Shown: positions 8,594 to 17,194 of the stretch, piece by piece
Numbering within the stretch: the first letter of the stretch is position 1
Layout: the number at the start of each line of letters is the position of its first letter
Assembly: GCA_036004685.1 (NCBI GenBank)
Contig: DASYRE010000045.1
Span: 1-54,103 of the forward strand
Source: Candidatus Polarisedimenticolia bacterium
Lineage (GTDB): Bacteria > Acidobacteriota > Polarisedimenticolia > Gp22-AA2 > AA152
Direction: 5' to 3'
DNA length: 54,103 nt
Program-made: the position numbers and the translations under genes
The notes under the pieces: generated by a model
What the model was told of the DNA's origin: nothing
The model's database searches: none
The model's input: the letters and a program-made list of their open reading frames with translations, nothing else

Positions 8594-9094
8594 ATGATGC
8601 ACTCCTCCGTTCCGCTTCCCCTCGTCTATCGTTGGAAGAATGCACGTCTCATGGCGGCTTGCGGCGTCCCGCTTGGCTGCGGTCCCTCGGTGCGCGAAGA
8701 AATGTCCGACCCGGGTCTTCTCGCGTCGGGGTTCGCCGAGGGCCTCGAAGGAGGAGTGTTCGGCGTGAGACGACCGCTTCGCCTCTTGACCTACAAGCTC
8801 GGCCTAAGCGAACCGCAGGTCACCGAAATGGCCAAGATCCTGAACGATCTGAAGACCGAACGAGCTCAGGCGGCCGTCGACGACCGGCGCACGCTCACGG
8901 CCTTCGCGGACGCCCTCACCGGTGAAGCTTTCGGCGAGGCGCTCGCGGATCAGGGGTCCGAGCTTCGCAAGAAGGGGGCCGAACGCCTCGGGCAGGCGGT
9001 CGTCAAGGCGCTTGGTCGAATTCACAAGCTGCTCGATCCGGAGCAGCGCGAGCGCCTCGCCCACTTGATTCGCACCGGCACCTTGTTACTCTGA
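8594..9094 (+). CDS. Spy/CpxP-like periplasmic stress or metal-resistance protein
   Basis: About 166 residues from ATG 8594 (AAGGAG seven bases upstream). The region LLTYKLGLSEPQVTEMAKILNDLKTER and the later KLLDPEQRERLAHLI match the pattern of helical Spy/CpxP/metal-resist proteins: an LxLTxxQ-type motif, a charged helical hairpin, then a second LxPxQR motif. In that family the protein acts as an ATP-independent periplasmic chaperone or sensor. The N-terminus is not a clean signal peptide (a weak hydrophobic stretch LMAACGVPLG), so its location is uncertain. It precedes the globin gene by 170 bases and may share its regulation. Confidence 0.65.
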   Translation: MMHSSVPLPLVYRWKNARLMAACGVPLGCGPSVREEMSDPGLLASGFAEGLEGGVFGVRRPLRLLTYKLGLSEPQVTEMAKILNDLKTERAQAAVDDRRTLTAFADALTGEAFGEALADQGSELRKKGAERLGQAVVKALGRIHKLLDPEQRERLAHLIRTGTLLL

Positions 9095-9266
9095 GCCCAA
9101 GCTCGCAAGCGATTGCGTGGCGGCCGACCGATTCGAAGCCGGTAAGCTCGACAGGACCCGTTTCGCGATCGATCGGCCGCCTCCGGAGCTCGATTTTCGG
9201 GACGGGGGTCTCTTGACGGCGCGGTAACCGCAATCGTGCGCCAGGAATCTCAGCCAGGAGAGCCTA

Positions 9267-9749
9267 ATGACCGGCAAGTTTCCCCCTTCTCCCTACGACT
9301 GGGCGGGCGGCATGCCGGCGTTGGAGCGCCTGATGACCCGCTTCTACGAGCACGTTGCCGCGGATCCCCTCTTGCGGGACGTTTTCGCGCGAGTGGGTCC
9401 GGGGCACGCCCATCTTGTCGCGCAGTTCATCGCGGAAGTCCTGGGCGGCCCGCGGCACTACAGCGAGGCTCAGGGTGGCCATCCCCATATGATCCAGCAA
9501 CATTTGAACCGGCAGCTCACTCAAGTACAGCGCCGTCGCTGGATGGATCTGCTCCTGGCGACTGCCGATGAGGTAGGACTTCCGGACGATCCTGAATTCC
9601 GGTCGGCGCTGGTGGGGTACCTGGAATGGGGCTCGCGGCTCGCCGTCCTCAACTCGCAGCCGGGCGCGCAGGCGGATCCACATGCCCCCATGCCTCGCTG
9701 GGGTTGGGGTGTGCCCGGCGGCCCCTATGAGGCGAAGAAGGAAGAGTGA
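9267..9749 (+). CDS. Truncated hemoglobin (group II type)
   Basis: 160 residues. The start ATG 9267 has GGAGAG about 6 bases upstream. The sequence YDWAGG near the N-terminus, the helix ALERLMTRFYEHVAADPLL, and HPHMIQQHLNRQLT followed by RRRWMDLLL are characteristic of 2-on-2 globins; His79 in QQHLN is the likely proximal haem ligand. These proteins bind oxygen or nitric oxide and often serve in detoxification or redox protection. The C-terminal 35 residues (rich in Pro, Gly, Trp) extend beyond the core globin. Together with the upstream Spy-like gene and the downstream DoxX gene this suggests an oxidative or nitrosative stress setting. Confidence 0.9.
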   Translation: MTGKFPPSPYDWAGGMPALERLMTRFYEHVAADPLLRDVFARVGPGHAHLVAQFIAEVLGGPRHYSEAQGGHPHMIQQHLNRQLTQVQRRRWMDLLLATADEVGLPDDPEFRSALVGYLEWGSRLAVLNSQPGAQADPHAPMPRWGWGVPGGPYEAKKEE

Positions 9750-9789
9750 ATCGATTGGCAATCATCCGCTGTCCTCCCATCGCTCGCTG

Positions 9790-10005
9790 TTTGCGCGGAG
9801 CGGGCTGCAGCATGCTGACGCGGTTGCCTTCGGTATCGAGGAACGAGACGTACCGTCCTACTCCCGGTATCTCCATCGGCTCGCCGAGCACCTTGCGGCC
9901 CGCGGACGCCACGTCCTTGACCGCTTCCTTGATGTCGTCCACGGCGATGACGACCGAAGGATGCTGGTCGGGCCACTCCGAAGAGTCGTGCTGACGAATG
10001 AACCG
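9790..10005 (-). pseudogene. Glyoxalase/VOC-superfamily remnant (5'-truncated)
   Basis: The reverse strand encodes the C-terminal half of a vicinal-oxygen-chelate domain: HPSVVIAVDDIKEAVKDV, then GEPMEIPGVGRYVSFLDTEG and NRVSMLQP. The frame is closed by a TAG at 10006-10008 just before the first recognisable residue, and there is no N-terminal half. Downstream the frame runs on into the globin gene. The only usable start is a GTG inside the domain. I read this as gene debris. Confidence 0.7.
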
Positions 10006-10038
10006 CTATCTTCCAAGGATGGTTTCCCGCGATCGCCG

Positions 10039-10458
10039 TCATGCGGCCGGCCGTTGCTTCCGCTTCCTCCGGATCAATGCATCCGCGCTCCAGGGGCCGC
10101 CGCCGTGCGCCGCGAAGAGCAGGAAGATGAAGCAGAACAGCACCGCCGGCTCGCCGTGATTCTGGATAGGCCAGAAACCGTTCGGCTGGTGGAACTGGAA
10201 ATAGGCGACCGCCATTTCACCCGAAAGGATGAAGGCCACGGGCTTGGTGAAAAGTCCCAGCAGGATCGCCGCGCCGCCGTAAAACTCCAGCACGCCTCCA
10301 ATCCATGTCTGCGACAAGAAGGGGGGATGGCCCCCGAACTGGGCGGGCACGCCGCCGAACCAATCGAAGATCTTCGTGCTCCCGGCCTGCAGAAACAGCA
10401 GGCCGGCCACGACGCGCAGCAAGAAAAGCGTGATTTGTTTGGGCCGTTCCATGTTCAT
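10039..10458 (-). CDS. DoxX family membrane protein
   Basis: 139 residues with four hydrophobic helices. The start is ATG 10458, placed by GAGGAGGG six bases upstream; longer extensions upstream do not look like protein. Family features: LLRVVAGLLFLQAGSTKIFDWFGG at the N-terminus, an FYGGAAILLGLFTKPVAF helix, and a short basic C-terminus. DoxX relatives are inner-membrane proteins linked to thiosulfate/quinone oxidation or to redox stress. It is transcribed divergently from the DUF3592 gene and convergently toward the globin, with the glyoxalase debris between. Confidence 0.9.
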   Translation of the reverse strand: MNMERPKQITLFLLRVVAGLLFLQAGSTKIFDWFGGVPAQFGGHPPFLSQTWIGGVLEFYGGAAILLGLFTKPVAFILSGEMAVAYFQFHQPNGFWPIQNHGEPAVLFCFIFLLFAAHGGGPWSADALIRRKRKQRPAA

Positions 10459-10551
10459 GGATCCCTCCTCTCGGGGCGTTTTTCGATCCCGTGGTCGCGC
10501 TAATCCTACACAACCGGAAAATATTTCGTGTCGATACGCCTTTTCTGATTC

Positions 10552-11616
10552 GTGAGCCATGGCTCCCCACCACCCGGGACCTATATTTCCCCCGTGCACA
10601 TTCTTTTCCTGTGGGTTGGAATCCCGTTCATCGCGGTTGGAGCGCTGATCGTCCTCGGCGAAATGAAAGCGCGGCGTGGCGCCATCGCGGTGCGGGGCCG
10701 AGTCGTCGGTTTCTCCAGCCAGCCAGGCGACTCGGGCAACTCCTACCACGTCGTGGCCGAATACGAAGGCCTCGACGGCCGAGGGCGGCTCATCGAAAGC
10801 GCCATCGGCTGCTCTGTGCCGATCAGCCGGGTCGGAGACGCGCTTCAGGTGTTGGTGCGGCCGGAGGAGCCCGACAACGCGCTCGTCAAGTCGTCCGCGA
10901 CGTATGTCCTTGGAATCACGCTGGCGTCGATGGGAGCGGTGTGCTGCTGGATCTTCTTCGCGACGTTCCGTGCCGACCTCTTCAGCATTCTCACGTCCGT
11001 CGGGGTGACGGCCTTCGGCGCGTACAAGGTGCGCGGTCTCGCCACCAAGGCGCCGGTTTCGCTGCGCGCCTGGATGGCGCTCAAAGACAAGGCGATCCGC
11101 GGGCGGGTGGTGGCTGCGGAGTCGAGGGGTCAGATCGCTTGGGCGGATGCCGCCACCCTGCAGGCCGCCATCCGGCGGCAGCAGAGAACCAATCGATTCG
11201 CCTGGCCCGTGCTGGTCCTGGGTGGCGCAGGTCTGCTCGTCCTCGGCCTGCATCTCCACCGGAGCACGTCCGCGTTCCTCGCCCGGGCCGTTCCCGCGAC
11301 CGGTCGCGTCGTCGAGCTCGCGGAGAACGATTCAAGCGATGGCGTCACCTACGCTCCGGTCGTCGAGTTCGAGACTCGAGGCGAGCGTCACCGGTTCAAG
11401 GACACGGTCAGCTCGAACCCTCCAAGCTACCGCACGGGCGACGTGGTGCAAGTCTTCTACGATCCCGCCGAGGCGCGGAAGGCGCGCGTCGACCGGGGGT
11501 CTGGAATCGGGCCATCCCTCTCCTGGTGGGAGCGCTGGGGGCGCTTCTCGTCCTTGGCGCCCTCTGGGTTCGTCCCCGTAGAAACGCCTGAGCCTCGGCG
11601 ACTTGAATCTTGTTAG
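10552..11616 (+). CDS. DUF3592 membrane protein with probable C-terminal frameshift
   Basis: About 350 residues from GTG 10552 (GTG 10594 is an alternative). Two DUF3592-type modules are visible, each with a hydrophobic helix followed by a beta domain: GRVVGFSSQPGDSGNSYHVVAEYE and GRVVELAENDSSDGVTYAPVVEFE, ending in the family string GDVVQVFYDPAEARKARVD. After the GGGGG run at 11495-11499 the frame reads a polar tail (SGIGPSLSWWERWGRFSS). The adjacent frame, however, continues with the expected last helix VWNRAIPLLVGALGALLVLG and stops at 11591. Loss of one G from a six-G run would explain this. Confidence 0.8.
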   Translation: MSHGSPPPGTYISPVHILFLWVGIPFIAVGALIVLGEMKARRGAIAVRGRVVGFSSQPGDSGNSYHVVAEYEGLDGRGRLIESAIGCSVPISRVGDALQVLVRPEEPDNALVKSSATYVLGITLASMGAVCCWIFFATFRADLFSILTSVGVTAFGAYKVRGLATKAPVSLRAWMALKDKAIRGRVVAAESRGQIAWADAATLQAAIRRQQRTNRFAWPVLVLGGAGLLVLGLHLHRSTSAFLARAVPATGRVVELAENDSSDGVTYAPVVEFETRGERHRFKDTVSSNPPSYRTGDVVQVFYDPAEARKARVDRGSGIGPSLSWWERWGRFSSLAPSGFVPVETPEPRRLESC

Positions 11617-11727
11617 TGCGGGAATTTCCGGGCCCGTTTCCCGATTGCAGAGAGGGAGTTGGGGCGGACTTTCTTTTGCCTTTGCCAGGTGCTCTCTTCG
11701 TCCCCGCGTGCTAGGATCCGGTTCATC

Positions 11728-13791
11728 ATGAATCCCCAATCGGTCGCCAGCGTCCTGACGGAGATTGCCGAGACCGCCTCGGAGACCCTGGAGCTCCAGG
11801 AGGTCTTCAACCGGGTCGCGGCGTCCGTGCGCCGGCTCATTCCCTTTGACAACATCGTGGTGATCCGCGTGGACGGGGAAAATGCCGTGGCGCATGCGAC
11901 CACCGTCCAATGCCAGAAGGACGACAGCGGATGCCTGGGACCCACGCCTTTGATTGCCTGGTCGCCACGCCTGCGTCCGCGCGCGGGCTCGATTCCTCGG
12001 ATCGACGACACCGAGACGGAGCTGGACCCGTCGTTCGCGCTTGATGCGAAGCTCCTGAGTCGCGGCGTCCGTTCGTTGCTCTGGGAGCCGTTCCGCTCGG
12101 GAGAGACCTTCCTCGGCGGCGTCGTGCTCAGCGCCTTCAGCCCGCGCGCCTTCACCGACGAGCACCAGGAGAGTCTCCGGCCGATCGCGGCGCTCTTGGG
12201 CTCGGCCGTGGAGCATTGGAGGATCTGGGACGCGGAGCGGCGGCGCCGAGAGCGGCTGGACCGCCTCGAAGCGCTTCTGGGAGATTTCGCGGAATCGCTG
12301 GACGTGGGGGAGGTGTTCGGCCGGATGTCGGAAACGCTCAAGCCGGTGCTGCCGCACGACCTGATGGCCCTGACGGAGGTGGATCCTCGCGCCCGCGAGT
12401 TCCGGCTCGTCGCGATCGCCGGCGAGTCCGACCTGCCGCGGCCGCCGAGCCGTGTCAAACTCATGGAGGAGGAGACGGAGCGCCACGCGCTGGATTTCGA
12501 GATTCACCAGGACCTGCAGGCCGAGCTGCGGCCCGACACGGAGCGCAACCGCGTCCTTCTCGGCACCGGCATGCGCTCCTGGATTCGGGTCCCCGTCCGG
12601 ATGTCGGGGGAGGTCCGGGGGGTCGTCGCCATCTTGCATCGCGAGCCCGGGCGCTACGGAGTGGAAGACGCGGAAGTCGCCCGCCGCATCGCCGACCGGA
12701 TCGCCCTGGTGCGCTCTCATAGCGAGCTGGCTGAGAAGATTCGCCTCGCAACCGAAGCGCGGGAGCACGCGGCGAGACTCGAAGCGACGGTCCAGAGCCT
12801 CACCCGCGAGCTGGAGGCCCACGGCCGGGGCCGCGTGATCGGCGTCTCCCGTTCCTGGAAGGAGGTCCTTCTGCAGGTCGGGCGTGTGGCGGCGTCGGAG
12901 ACCACCGTCCTGATCACCGGCGAGTCCGGCACGGGCAAGGAAGTCGTTTCCCGCCTGATCCACCAAGGCTCGCCCCGCTCCGAGAAGCCGTTCGTTGCCA
13001 TCAACTGCGCCGCGCTCCCCGAGCAGCTTCTGGAATCGGAGCTGTTCGGCCACGAGAGGGGGGCGTTCACGGGAGCGGTCACTTCCAAGATCGGACGCCT
13101 GGAGCAGGCCGCGGGAGGCACGCTGTTCCTCGACGAGATCGCGGAAATGAGCCCCGTCGTGCAGGCGAAGTTTCTGCGGCTGCTTCAGGAGCGGGAGTTC
13201 CAGCGAGTGGGCGGCACGCGGGTGCTGAGGGCCGACGTCCGGGTGATCGCGGCAACCAACCGGGACCTGTCGGCGGCGATCGCCGGCGGGCAATTCCGCG
13301 AGGACCTGTACTACCGGCTGAACGTGTTCGAGATCCAGGTTCCGCCGCTGCGGGCGCGCGGGGAAGACATCCTGCCGCTGGCCGAGGCGTTCGTGGAGGA
13401 CCTGGGAAAGACGATGGGTCGCCCGGCGGCGGGGATCTCGCGCGACGCGCGGGAATGGCTTCTCGCCTATCCGTGGCCGGGGAACGTGCGCGAGCTGCGC
13501 AACGCCATCGAGCGGGCGATCCTGCTTTGCGACGGCGGCCTCATCAGCCACGAGCACCTTCCCGCGGCCATCGGCCGGCCCGAGGCCGTGCGCTTCAGCA
13601 ATGGCAACGGCTTGCAGGCGGCGAGCGCCGGCGACGCGTTTCCGGCCGGCGTCCGGCTCGCGGTCGTGGAGCGTGACTTGGTGGAGAAAGCGCTGCAGAA
13701 TGCCCGGGGGAACAAGTCCCAGGCGGCCCGCCTCCTCGGCCTGACCCGCTCGCAGCTCTATTCCCGCATGCAGAAATACGGCGTCAGCTGA
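11728..13791 (+). CDS. Sigma-54-dependent transcriptional activator with two GAF domains
   Basis: 687 residues from ATG 11728. Two GAF sensory domains occupy about 15-160 and 185-330, then a helical linker. The AAA+ ATPase that remodels sigma-54 RNA polymerase spans about 370-600: Walker A GESGTGKE at about 398, the sigma-54 contact loop GAFTGA at about 446, Walker B GTLFLDEI at about 465, and the sensor string [15 protein letters not shown] Fis-type helix-turn-helix closes the protein ([20 protein letters not shown]). No receiver domain is present, so the signal is probably a small molecule or protein sensed by the GAFs. The next operon starts 413 bases downstream and has a sigma-54-like promoter. 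Confidence 0.95.
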   Translation: MNPQSVASVLTEIAETASETLELQEVFNRVAASVRRLIPFDNIVVIRVDGENAVAHATTVQCQKDDSGCLGPTPLIAWSPRLRPRAGSIPRIDDTETELDPSFALDAKLLSRGVRSLLWEPFRSGETFLGGVVLSAFSPRAFTDEHQESLRPIAALLGSAVEHWRIWDAERRRRERLDRLEALLGDFAESLDVGEVFGRMSETLKPVLPHDLMALTEVDPRAREFRLVAIAGESDLPRPPSRVKLMEEETERHALDFEIHQDLQAELRPDTERNRVLLGTGMRSWIRVPVRMSGEVRGVVAILHREPGRYGVEDAEVARRIADRIALVRSHSELAEKIRLATEAREHAARLEATVQSLTRELEAHGRGRVIGVSRSWKEVLLQVGRVAASETTVLITGESGTGKEVVSRLIHQGSPRSEKPFVAINCAALPEQLLESELFGHERGAFTGAVTSKIGRLEQAAGGTLFLDEIAEMSPVVQAKFLRLLQEREFQRVGGTRVLRADVRVIAATNRDLSAAIAGGQFREDLYYRLNVFEIQVPPLRARGEDILPLAEAFVEDLGKTMGRPAAGISRDAREWLLAYPWPGNVRELRNAIERAILLCDGGLISHEHLPAAIGRPEAVRFSNGNGLQAASAGDAFPAGVRLAVVERDLVEKALQNARGNKSQAARLLGLTRSQLYSRMQKYGVS

Positions 13792-14154
13792 CGTTTCCTT
13801 CCTGAATCCCGTTCCTTCGATTTCTCCTCTCGCGCCACGTTCGCGCCCGTCTCATCCCCGAGCTGATTCGCCGGCGGCGTCCGGGAAACGCCTCACGCAT
13901 CCGGAGCTCCGGTGCCGGCCGGGGACTCGCCTGGCCCGCCGCGAACTCGCAGCGCCCGTCTCGAAGCTCCAGGTCGACGCTCAGCGTGAGTCCCAACATC
14001 CGGCCCGCCGCCGCAGACAATCGCGCAAGCTGCAGATTTTTCGACAGCAGCCCTCGTCCTGTTCCCGACTTGCGACGCGCTGACATCGTCCCGCCCGGCC
14101 CCGAAACGCAGCGAGCGCAATGACTTGCGTGCCGACGCGGACCACGCCGCCGCA
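13792..14154. other. Intergenic region between the activator and the peptide-pump operon
   Basis: I see no convincing gene here. An imperfect inverted repeat, TTGCGACGCGCTG (14070-14082) and CAGCGAGCGCAA (14109-14120), lies 35-85 bases upstream of the sigma-54-like promoter, a position where an enhancer-binding protein could act. It is short and in GC-rich sequence, so it is only a candidate. Confidence 0.4.
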
Positions 14155-14170
14155 TGGCATGGGTCTTGGT
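14155..14170 (+). promoter_or_regulatory. Sigma-54-like -24/-12 promoter
   Basis: TGGCATGGGTCTTGGT matches the sigma-54 consensus TGGCACG-N4-TTGC(A/T) with correct spacing. It differs at C to T in the -24 box and, more seriously, at GC to GG in the -12 box. Transcription would start near 14181, leaving about 24 bases that include GGAGGAAGAG before ATG 14205. The activator gene just upstream supports the call. Confidence 0.5.
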
Positions 14171-14204
14171 ATGGAGGGGATGGCAGGAAGCGGAGGAAGA
14201 GAAG

Positions 14205-14447
14205 ATGAGTCAGCGAGGCGTGGAACGGGTAATAGGAAGGTTAGTGACGGATGAAGAGTTCCGCCGGCAGTTCGCGGAGGATCCACGAAAGGTGCTCTTG
14301 GAGGTAATCGGGTGCGGGTGCGGCCTGGAGCTAACGAATCTGGAGATACAGGCGCTCGCGTCCCTCGATCTCCGCAGCCTTGCGCGGCTCGCCGAATCGA
14401 TCGATCCGCGCATCCAGAAGATCTGCGTGGAGGGACTCAAGCCGTGA
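14205..14447 (+). CDS. NHLP/Os1348-clan leader-like peptide
   Basis: 80 residues from ATG 14205 (ribosome binding site GGAGGAAGAG). The N-terminus SQRGVERVIGRLVTDEEFRR and the later LELTNLEIQALASLDL and LARLAESIDPRIQKICV follow the pattern of the Os1348/Franean1_4349 group of nitrile-hydratase-like leader peptides, known as RiPP precursors or orphan leader proteins. It has Cys37, Cys39 and Cys74, with GCGCG in the centre. No glycine-glycine cleavage site and no long core peptide are obvious. The last four bases (GTGA) overlap the start of the TolC-like gene, so it is translationally coupled to an efflux system. Function is inferred; it could also be a regulatory protein that uses the same fold. 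Confidence 0.7.
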   Translation: MSQRGVERVIGRLVTDEEFRRQFAEDPRKVLLEVIGCGCGLELTNLEIQALASLDLRSLARLAESIDPRIQKICVEGLKP

Positions 14448-16021
14448 GAATCGCCTGGTGGATAGCCCCGGCGCTCGCCCTGCCGCTTGCCATTGCGGCC
14501 CACGCGGCGGAACAGGAGCGTCCTCTAAAGCTCGACGAAGCGATCGTGCTGGCTTTGGAAAAGAACGAAGCCATCATCATCGAGAGGGAATCGCTCGCTT
14601 CCGCGCAGGCGTCCGTCGCGGGAGCGCGGGGAGCTTACGACCCGGTGCTGGACCTGCGCTCCGACTGGGAACGCGCCACGCTCCCGGTGAATTCGGCCTT
14701 TTCGGGGGCGCCGGCGGGGAAGGCAGCGCCTACCAGCGAGGCAGCGGGGGCCGAAGCTTCGGTCAGACAGCTTCTTCCCACCGGCGGAGCGGTGAGCCTC
14801 TCCGCGGCGGCGTCGCGCGCGACCACCGACGGCGCCTTCGCGCTCCTATCGCCGGCCTACGCCACGCAGGTGGGAATCGAAGCGCGGCAGCCTCTCCTGC
14901 GGGACCGGGCGACGGACCCGGCGCGCTCGGCGATCCGGATCGCCGCCTCCGACCGGAAGCGGGCGGCGGCTTCCTTGCGAAGCGAGATCAACGAGACCCT
15001 GGCCAGGGTGGAGTCGGCCTATTGGACTCTGGTCGCGGCCCGGCGCGACGTCGTCGTGCGTGAAGAGGCGGTCCGCCTGGCGGCCGAGCAGCTCGAAGAG
15101 ACGCGCATCCGGGCCGAGAAGGGGGCGGCCCCGGAGACCGAGATCGCGCAGCCCAGGGCCGAGCTGGAGCGCCGGCGCGGCGAGGTCTTCGCGTCGCGCG
15201 AGGCGGCCGCGCGGGCGGAGAGCGCCTTGAAGGTCTTGATCCTGGTGGACGCCGACGCGGCATGGTCGGAGCCCTTCGCGCCCACGGACGAGCCCGAGGT
15301 CGAAGTGATCCCCGTGAAGCTCGATGAGGTGATCGAGCGGGCGCTGGCGTCCAGGCCGGAGCTGGATGCCTCGCGGGCGCTGCTGGAGCGGCGGAAGACC
15401 GAGTCCGCTCTGGCGCGGGACGCCATCCGCCCCGCCCTCGATTTCGTGGCTTCCTACGATCGATTCGGCCTCAGCGGCTCCGCCAACCCCGCCGGGTCGG
15501 GCCTTCCGGGACTGCCGATCCTCGTCCCCGACGGCATGGAAGGGAAGTGGGGGAGATCGTTCGGCATGCTCGAGGAGGATCGCTTCGACGATGCCCGGTT
15601 GGGCCTGGAGTTCCGCGTTCCGGTCGGGAACCGCGCCGCGAAGGCGGGAGCGGCGGAGGCCGGGAGCGCCCAGCGGCAGGCCGAGGCGGACCTGTCCCGC
15701 GCGCGAAAGACGGTACGGGCCGAGGTCCTCGACGCCGCGGCGGCGCTGGAGACGGCGGGAGGGAGGATCGAGGCGTCCCGGAGCGCGCGCGAGGCGGCGG
15801 AGGTGCAGCTTCGCTCCGAGATCGACCGGTACGCCGCGGGCCTCTCGACCAACTTCCTCGTCCTCACGCGCCAGAACGATCTCTCGCGGGCGCGACTCGA
15901 CGAGATCGCGGCGCTCACCGACTATCGGAAGGCCCAGGCGGAGATGGGGAGGGCGACGGGATCGCTGGTGGCGGATCGACACATTGAAATCGATGGGACG
16001 ACGGCCGGAGAGAACCGATGA
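14444..16021 (+). CDS. TolC-type outer-membrane efflux protein
   Basis: 525 residues from GTG 14444, which overlaps the stop of the peptide gene. A signal peptide follows (RIAWWIAPALALPLAIAAHAA). Two outer-membrane-efflux repeats are visible: LDEAIVLALEKNEAIIIERE and the later LDEVIERALASRPELDASRALLE, each leading into long Ala/Arg/Glu-rich helices that would form the periplasmic barrel. Such proteins trimerise into the exit duct of tripartite pumps. The inner-membrane partners follow directly. The start could be drawn further upstream only by overlapping the whole peptide gene in another frame, which I reject. Confidence 0.9.
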   Translation: MRIAWWIAPALALPLAIAAHAAEQERPLKLDEAIVLALEKNEAIIIERESLASAQASVAGARGAYDPVLDLRSDWERATLPVNSAFSGAPAGKAAPTSEAAGAEASVRQLLPTGGAVSLSAAASRATTDGAFALLSPAYATQVGIEARQPLLRDRATDPARSAIRIAASDRKRAAASLRSEINETLARVESAYWTLVAARRDVVVREEAVRLAAEQLEETRIRAEKGAAPETEIAQPRAELERRRGEVFASREAAARAESALKVLILVDADAAWSEPFAPTDEPEVEVIPVKLDEVIERALASRPELDASRALLERRKTESALARDAIRPALDFVASYDRFGLSGSANPAGSGLPGLPILVPDGMEGKWGRSFGMLEEDRFDDARLGLEFRVPVGNRAAKAGAAEAGSAQRQAEADLSRARKTVRAEVLDAAAALETAGGRIEASRSAREAAEVQLRSEIDRYAAGLSTNFLVLTRQNDLSRARLDEIAALTDYRKAQAEMGRATGSLVADRHIEIDGTTAGENR

Positions 16022-16066
16022 CGGTGATGCGGCGTCTCATCTTCGTTCTCAGGGAGGATGCAAGGC

Positions 16067-17194
16067 ATGGCTAAGCGAATGATTATCGTCTCGATGGTAT
16101 TGCTGACGTTCATCGGGAGCATCGGATTCGTGAAGTTCCGGCAGGTCCAGGCCGCGATCGCGCAGGCGTCCTCCTTCCAGCCGCCGCCCGAGGCGGTCAC
16201 CACGACGGTCGCCCGGCAGGACTCGTGGAGGCGTCAGCTCAGCGCCATCGGTACGGTGGCCGCGGTCCAGGGGGTGACGGTGAGCGCGGATCTCCCCGGG
16301 ATCGTCGAGAAGATCCTCTTCGAGTCGGGCGGACGCGTCCGGGAGGGGGACGTGCTGGTGCTTCTGGACACGAAACAGGAGCAGGCGCAGCTGGCCTCGG
16401 CGGAAGCGCGGCGGGAGCTGGCGCGACTGAGCCTGGAGCGGATCCGCGGGCTGCGGGAAAAGGGCGTCAGCTCCCAGTCGGAGTTCGACACGGCCACCGC
16501 GGAGAGCGCGCAGGCGGAAGCGAGCGTCCGGGAGATCCGGGCGACGATCAACCGCAAGACGATCCGGGCCCCCTTCTCGGGCGTCCTGGGAATCCGCACG
16601 GTCAACGTCGGGGAGTACTTGAAGAGCGGACAACCGGTGGTGCCGCTCCAGGCGCTGGATCCCATCTACGTGAACTTCAACGTCCCGCAGCAGGACCTCC
16701 GCCGGCTGTCGGCCGGCTCGGAGGTGCGCGTCTCCGCGGACGGCGAGCGGGACACGGAGATCGCCGGGCGGATCACCGCCATCGATTCGGTCGTGGACGA
16801 GTCGACCCGGAACGTCAAAATCCAGGCCGTCTTCTCGAATCCGCAACTGAAGCTCCGGCCCGGGATGTTCGTCAACAGCGAGGTGACGCTGGGAGAAGGG
16901 GACACGGTAATCCCGATCCCGGCGTCGGCTATCCGGTACGCGCCGTTCGGCGATTCGGTCTTCATCGTCGAAGCCGTCAAGGATCCGCAAGGCCGCTCGT
17001 ACCGCGGCGTGCGCCAGCAGTTCGTGAAGCTCGGAAGCGCCCGGGGCGACCAGGTGGCGATCCTCAGCGGCATCCAGGCGGGCGAGGAGATCGTCACTTC
17101 GGGCGCCTTCAAGCTGCGCAACGGCTCCTCCGTCCAGGTGAACAACGCGGTCCAGCCCGGCAACGATCCCGCCCCGAAGCCGGAGGACAACTGA
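16067..17194 (+). CDS. RND efflux periplasmic adaptor (membrane fusion protein)
   Basis: 375 residues. ATG 16067 is preferred to 16058 because GGGAGG lies nine bases before it. An N-terminal membrane anchor (MIIVSMVLLTFIGSIGFVKF) is followed by the split lipoyl halves: VTVSADLPGIVEKI..SGGRVREGDVLVLLD, then the helical hairpin (QAQLASAEARRELARL), then KTIRAPFSGVLGIRTVNVGE. Beta-barrel and membrane-proximal parts follow (LDPIYVNFNVPQQDL; LRPGMFVNSEVTLGE). It links the RND pump to the TolC-like duct. Its stop overlaps the pump start by one base. Confidence 0.95.
   Translation: MAKRMIIVSMVLLTFIGSIGFVKFRQVQAAIAQASSFQPPPEAVTTTVARQDSWRRQLSAIGTVAAVQGVTVSADLPGIVEKILFESGGRVREGDVLVLLDTKQEQAQLASAEARRELARLSLERIRGLREKGVSSQSEFDTATAESAQAEASVREIRATINRKTIRAPFSGVLGIRTVNVGEYLKSGQPVVPLQALDPIYVNFNVPQQDLRRLSAGSEVRVSADGERDTEIAGRITAIDSVVDESTRNVKIQAVFSNPQLKLRPGMFVNSEVTLGEGDTVIPIPASAIRYAPFGDSVFIVEAVKDPQGRSYRGVRQQFVKLGSARGDQVAILSGIQAGEEIVTSGAFKLRNGSSVQVNNAVQPGNDPAPKPEDN

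Noticed and set aside
13784-14155. Reverse-strand frame in the activator-peptide intergenic region
   Set aside because: Arg/Gly-rich translation without a ribosome binding site or conserved features; the region is better explained as regulatory.
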